NCBI GenBank assembly: GCA_023659985.1
Contig: JAGXOH010000030.1
Coordinates: forward strand, 1-8,811
Source of the DNA: Candidatus Falkowbacteria bacterium LH_S3
Lineage (GTDB): Bacteria; Patescibacteriota; Patescibacteriia; Patescibacteriales; JAGXOH01
Direction: 5' to 3'
DNA: 8,811 nucleotides
Shown here: positions 5,770-8,811 of the stretch, one piece after another
How positions within the stretch are numbered: the first letter of the stretch is position 1
How the letters are laid out: each line of letters starts with the position of its first letter
Notes under the pieces: generated by a model
The model's database searches: none
What the model saw: only the letters and a program-made list of their open reading frames with translations
What the model was told of the DNA's origin: nothing
Translations under genes and position numbers: made by a program

Positions 5770-6339
5770 ATGCGACATAAAAAAATAATAGCTGTTGTTG
5801 GTATGGCTGGCGCAGGAAAATCAGCTGTCTCCAGATATATATTAAAAAAATACGGATGGTCCAAAGTATATTTCGGAGAAGCCACATCCCGCAGACTAAA
5901 AAAAGAACAACTAGAGGTAAATTATGAAAATGAAAAGTATGTCAGGGAAAAGATTAGAGAAGAAATGGGGATGGGTGCCTATGCCAAATTAGCTCTGCCC
6001 AAAATTAAAAATCTTTTAAAAGATAAGGATAATCTTATTTTGGAGAGTTTATATAGTTGGGAAGAATATAAGATTATCAAGGATGAATACAAGAATAATT
6101 TTAAAATTTTAGCCATATATTCCAGCCCAAACACCAGATTTTCCAGACTAAAAAATAGACAAAGAGAGCGCCCTATAAAAAATTATGAACAATTCAAGGT
6201 TAGAGACAAAACTGAAATAGAAGGTGCAGACAAAGGAGGCCCGATCGCGGTAGCTGATTGGACTATTGTTAACGAATACAGTTCAAAATATCTTTACCAA
6301 AAAATAGATAATTTCTTAAACAAACTAAACAATGCTTAG
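5770..6339 (+). CDS. P-loop nucleotide kinase-like protein (archaeal UPF0200-like)
   Basis: The 189-residue protein starts with a strand and Walker A motif GMAGAGKS (11-18), as in nucleoside monophosphate and dephospho-CoA kinases. Further segments match the archaeal UPF0200 family as I remember it: FGEATSRRLKK (35-45) after strand 2, REEMGMGAYAK (63-73), AIYSSPNTRFSRLKNRQRERP (115-135) as a lid-like arginine region, and RDKTEIEG...IAVADWTIVNE (145-169). UPF0200 has no settled function. The gene sits 48 bases after folA in a thymidylate cluster, so phosphorylation of dTMP or another nucleotide is a reasonable guess, but no substrate-specific residue proves it. It ends in TAG, immediately followed by the second repeat block, so it is probably the last gene of this operon. 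Confidence 0.7.
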   Translation: MRHKKIIAVVGMAGAGKSAVSRYILKKYGWSKVYFGEATSRRLKKEQLEVNYENEKYVREKIREEMGMGAYAKLALPKIKNLLKDKDNLILESLYSWEEYKIIKDEYKNNFKILAIYSSPNTRFSRLKNRQRERPIKNYEQFKVRDKTEIEGADKGGPIAVADWTIVNEYSSKYLYQKIDNFLNKLNNA

Positions 6340-6341
6340 AA

Positions 6342-6450
6342 AATTTGCCAAAGGCAAATTCAATGAACTTTGTTTAATTTACTTTCAACCTTCAACTTTC
6401 AACTTTCAACAATTTGCCAAAGGCAAATTCAATGAGCTTTGCTTAATTTT
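6342..6450. repeat. Modular repeat block after the kinase gene
   Basis: Two copies of the hairpin AATTTGCCAAAGGCAAATT (6342-6360 and 6411-6429; 8-bp stems, loop AAA) each continue into CAATGARCTTTGYTTAATT. The two about 40-base units differ at roughly three positions. Between them lie four tandem heptamers: TTTCAAC, CTTCAAC, TTTCAAC, TTTCAAC (6383-6410). The same modules are found inverted at 204-285. There is no U-tract after either hairpin, so terminator function is uncertain, although the block directly follows the kinase stop codon. Confidence 0.82.
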
Positions 6451-6558
6451 CTTAGGATTGCTACTTAAGTTACTGAATTATTTATAGATTAAAAAACTTA
6501 GAACAGTTAAATATTAACATTATATTGGACAATAAATATTAATCACCTAATTGCTCTG

Positions 6559-6564
6559 TATAAT
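6559..6564 (+). promoter_or_regulatory. -10 box candidate for gatB
   Basis: A perfect TATAAT (6559-6564) lies 14 bases before the gatB ATG, predicting a start near 6571 and a leader of about 8 nt. No convincing -35 element lies at the right distance; TTGGAC (6525-6530) is 28 bases away. The 239-base gap and repeat block upstream make an independent promoter for gatB likely. Confidence 0.4.
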
Positions 6565-6578
6565 TAATTTATATATTT

Positions 6579-8102
6579 ATGCCATATGACGTAATCATTG
6601 GTCTGGAAATACATGCAGAATTGAAAACCAAATCCAAAATGTTCTGTCGGTGTAACAATAATTCCGAGGCTAAAGAATCCAATACCAATGTATGCCCTAT
6701 TTGTTTAGGACATCCAGGCACTCTCCCCTATCCAAACAAACAAGCCATAGAATGGACCATTCTTATTGGTAAAGCTTTAAATTGTCATATCAATAGCAGA
6801 ACCAAGTTTGATAGAAAAAACTATTTTTATCCGGATTTAGCCAAAGGATATCAAATATCCCAATATGATCTCCCTATAGCTTATGATGGTTATCTGGTAA
6901 TTGATGATATCAATATCAATATCATTAGAATACACTTAGAGGAAGACACTGGTAAAACCACTCATCCTACAAATGCCAATTATTCTTTAGTGGATTATAA
7001 TCGAGCCGGCACTCCTTTAATAGAAATGGTTACCTATCCTGTTATACCAGATGCAGAAACAGCTAAAAAATTCTGCCAGACTTATCAAAGAATATTAAGG
7101 TATTTAAATATCAGCGACGCTGATATGGAAAAAGGACAAATGAGATGTGAGGCCAATATTAGCATTCAAGAAAAAGGCAAATGGAAGCTTAATGACCAAG
7201 GAGAGATTGAGCCCATAAGAAGATATAAATTAAACCCTAAAACAGAACTTAAAAATATTAATTCTTTTAAGGCAGTTGAAAAAGCTATTAAATATGAAAC
7301 CGACCACCAAATAAAAGCATTAGAGCAAGGAGAGCAATTAACCCAGCAAACCAAAGGATGGAATGAAGACAAAGGACAAACCATACTTCAACGCGATAAA
7401 GAAACATCAGCTGACTACAGATATTTCCCTGAACCTGACATCCCGGCAATCTCCATAGATGGACAATGGGTGAAACAAATCCAAAGCGCCCTTATTGAAT
7501 TACCACATAGCAAGAAAAAAAGATTTATAGATCAATATAATCTCACTTCTGAAGCGGCTGAAGCTTTAACATCAGATAAAAATTTAGCCGATTACACCGA
7601 ACAAGTAATCTCTGAATTACGGGCTTGGATAGAAGCTAACGGAGATGACTGGGAAAGGCAAAAGAAAAAATTGGCTAAATCAGCCACCAATTGGATGGTC
7701 GGAGAGTTATTTAAACATCTAAGAGAAAACAATCAAACCATTAATGACATTTATATAACACCTGAAAACTTTGCTCAATTGATCTCCTTGGTTTATCAAG
7801 AAAAAATCAACTCCAGCGCTGGACAAAAAATATTGGAATATATGTACAAAAAAGGAGGAGATCCGACGGAAATTATGAAAAACTTGGAATTAGAACAAGT
7901 AGATGACACTGAAAAACTAAAAAAGACTATTCAAGAGATAATAGATAAACACCCAGAGCAAGTAGATCAATATAGACAAGGAAAAGCCAAGGTGTTACAA
8001 TTCTTTGTAGGTCAAACCATGGCAGCTACAGGTGGCAAAGCCAATCCTAAAAAAGTACAAAAAATATTGCAAGAACTATTAACTAATTTTAACAAATCAT
8101 AG
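6579..8102 (+). CDS. gatB: Asp-tRNA(Asn)/Glu-tRNA(Gln) amidotransferase subunit B
   Basis: GatB is the tRNA-binding and kinase subunit of GatCAB, which converts misacylated Glu-tRNA(Gln) or Asp-tRNA(Asn) to the correct amide form. The start GLEIHAEL (8-15), the zinc cysteines 23, 25, 39 and 42, the KGYQISQYDLP segment (89-99) and the family signature DYNRAGTPLIEMV (139-151) are all present. The C-terminal tail domain (about 355-507) ends with VGQTMAATGGKANPKK (478-493). The length of 507 is slightly above the usual 475-490. An extra 15-20 residues lie at about 199-219, just before ELKNINSF. gatA and gatC are not adjacent, so the other subunits must be encoded elsewhere. An intact GatB implies indirect charging of Gln and/or Asn tRNA. 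Confidence 0.96.
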   Translation: MPYDVIIGLEIHAELKTKSKMFCRCNNNSEAKESNTNVCPICLGHPGTLPYPNKQAIEWTILIGKALNCHINSRTKFDRKNYFYPDLAKGYQISQYDLPIAYDGYLVIDDININIIRIHLEEDTGKTTHPTNANYSLVDYNRAGTPLIEMVTYPVIPDAETAKKFCQTYQRILRYLNISDADMEKGQMRCEANISIQEKGKWKLNDQGEIEPIRRYKLNPKTELKNINSFKAVEKAIKYETDHQIKALEQGEQLTQQTKGWNEDKGQTILQRDKETSADYRYFPEPDIPAISIDGQWVKQIQSALIELPHSKKKRFIDQYNLTSEAAEALTSDKNLADYTEQVISELRAWIEANGDDWERQKKKLAKSATNWMVGELFKHLRENNQTINDIYITPENFAQLISLVYQEKINSSAGQKILEYMYKKGGDPTEIMKNLELEQVDDTEKLKKTIQEIIDKHPEQVDQYRQGKAKVLQFFVGQTMAATGGKANPKKVQKILQELLTNFNKS

Positions 8103-8124
8103 CCGACTTTTTTTGGGTATGATT

Positions 8125-8133
8125 TGCTATATA
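8125..8133 (+). promoter_or_regulatory. Extended -10 candidate at the charged small gene
   Basis: TGCTATATA (8125-8133) fits an extended -10 element (TG-n-TATAAT, 5/6 in the hexamer). It would place initiation at about 8139-8141, which is the ATG of the downstream gene, so the message could be leaderless. No good -35 is present, as is usual with extended -10 promoters. Confidence 0.35.
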
Positions 8134-8138
8134 AGCTT

Positions 8139-8552
8139 ATGAGTATTGAAAACTCCCCTAAAAATCCCAATGAAGGACATTTTAATATGACACCCGAAGA
8201 TGAAGAAAGAAAAAATGATGACGGAGAAAACAGAATTGATGATAAAGAAATAGAAAAGGCAAATGAAAAATTAGAAATGAAACAGCAAAAACAGATAGAG
8301 GAAGAAAAGGAATCAAACAATGAATTTTTAGAGTCTCATCCAGGATTATCTGAATTAGCTGAATCATATGAAGAAAAAATAGGGAATGCTTTTACCGAAC
8401 AAAAACAGGAAATCATTAAAAATCTAAGAGAATTCGCGGAAGGAAAAACAGGAGTAAATATGGAAAATCCTAAAGAAAAACAAATGTTAGAAGACACTCT
8501 AAAAGAAAAATTGAAAGACGAAGTCAAACAAAGGTTTAATCCAGCGACATAA
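8139..8552 (+). CDS. Small highly charged protein of unknown function
   Basis: I do not recognise this protein. From ATG 8139 it has 137 residues and is dominated by Glu, Lys, Asp, Gln and Asn. Residues about 15-60 are almost wholly hydrophilic and likely disordered or helical. Residues 62-85 (FLESHPGLSELAESYEEKIG) hold most of the hydrophobic side chains. The rest looks like a charged helix or coiled coil ending K-Q-R-F-N-P-A-T. There is no signal peptide, membrane segment or cysteine. It lies 36 bases after gatB and is followed only by repeats. A TTG start at 8124 would add five residues but falls inside the -10 candidate. The continuous frame and codon style match the neighbours, so it is probably real. 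Confidence 0.6.
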   Translation: MSIENSPKNPNEGHFNMTPEDEERKNDDGENRIDDKEIEKANEKLEMKQQKQIEEEKESNNEFLESHPGLSELAESYEEKIGNAFTEQKQEIIKNLREFAEGKTGVNMENPKEKQMLEDTLKEKLKDEVKQRFNPAT

Positions 8553-8582
8553 AACAACAATGAAAAAATATAAAAAATATGA

Positions 8583-8811
8583 TTGAAACGCAAAACTCAA
8601 AGTTCAAAACGCAAAACCAAAATTTAAATGAAATCCAAATGACAAAATCCTAATGCCAAATACTTAATAAAATCCAAAATCCTAATGTCAAATGAAATCC
8701 AAAATCCAAATGACAAATGAAATATAGTTGAAACTCAAAGCTCAAAACGCAAAACGCAAAACCAAAACTCAAAATTCAAAACCAAAATTTAAATGAAATC
8801 CAAAATCCAAA
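8583..8811. repeat. Long 7-base-period repeat block at the right end
   Basis: From 8583 the DNA is a string of A-rich words with a 7-base period, such as AAAACGC, AAAACTC, AAAGTTC, AAAACGC. Unit A (8583-8639) recurs in altered form at 8728-8811; both copies contain CCAAAATTTAAATGAAATCC. Between them (8640-8727) lies a second word set, including AAAATCC, TAATGTC, CAAATGA and AATCCAAA. The first 54 bases are the inverted copy of 1-54. No gene is visible in the 259 bases after 8552. The window ends within the block. Confidence 0.85.

Noticed and set aside
8012..8593. Three minus-strand frames opposite the end of gatB and the charged gene
   Set aside because: Their Phe/Ser/Leu-rich translations are the expected antisense of a Glu/Lys-rich gene; they overlap each other and lack any family signature.
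8583..8811. A CRISPR array
   Set aside because: The repeats are 7-base words without unique spacers of constant length, and no cas gene is present.
1..8811. A composite transposon or integrated element bounded by the terminal inverted repeats
   Set aside because: There is no transposase, integrase or target-site duplication, and the cargo is core housekeeping genes; dispersed intergenic repeats explain it more simply.

Overview
The window is strongly AT-rich and densely packed. All twelve genes I accept lie on the + strand, are separated by short AT-rich gaps, and almost never carry a recognisable Shine-Dalgarno sequence. All stops are TAA (ten) or TAG (two). The proteins are typical bacterial housekeeping types (SecE, NusG, L11, L1, GatB) but lysine-rich and somewhat divergent. 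Intergenic DNA is filled with degenerate 7-base-period repeats. Together these traits suggest a member of the Candidate Phyla Radiation (Patescibacteria, probably Parcubacteria-like). That assignment is inference from style; there is no rRNA gene here to confirm it.

Layout. 1-319: repeat-rich intergenic DNA with a good promoter candidate at 169-197. 320-772: a YjbQ/UPF0047 protein. 773-908: leader region with a promoter candidate, an 18-bp perfect palindrome and a terminator or attenuator hairpin. 909-2904: the classic secE-nusG-rplK-rplA block, with a probable L1-binding RNA site between rplK and rplA. 2940-5721: a thymidylate-synthesis cluster consisting of dCMP deaminase, a dCTP deaminase/dUTPase-fold protein, thymidylate synthase (ThyA) and dihydrofolate reductase. 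5770-6339: a P-loop kinase resembling the archaeal UPF0200 family. 6340-6578: a second repeat block. 6579-8102: gatB. 8139-8552: a small, highly charged protein I do not recognise. 8553-8811: a long 7-base-period repeat block. Its first 54 bases are the inverted copy of bases 1-54 (53 of 54 match by eye).

How the genes fit together. The first block serves protein export, transcription elongation and the ribosomal L1/L11 stalks. In many bacteria rplJ-rplL-rpoB-rpoC follow rplA; here they are replaced by a dUMP-to-dTMP pathway. dCMP deaminase and the Dcd-fold protein would feed dUMP, ThyA methylates it using methylene-tetrahydrofolate, and DHFR recycles the dihydrofolate produced. The kinase directly downstream is an attractive but unproven candidate for a nucleotide kinase of the same pathway. 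Two enzymes, the Dcd-fold protein and ThyA, look altered at classical active-site positions. They are the best protein-level leads, together with the kinase. The best DNA-level leads are the heptad repeat blocks, the inverted repeats bracketing the window, and the secE leader.

Limits: all alignments were made by eye from memory of family sequences. The window begins and ends in repeats, so it may be a contig that broke at them.
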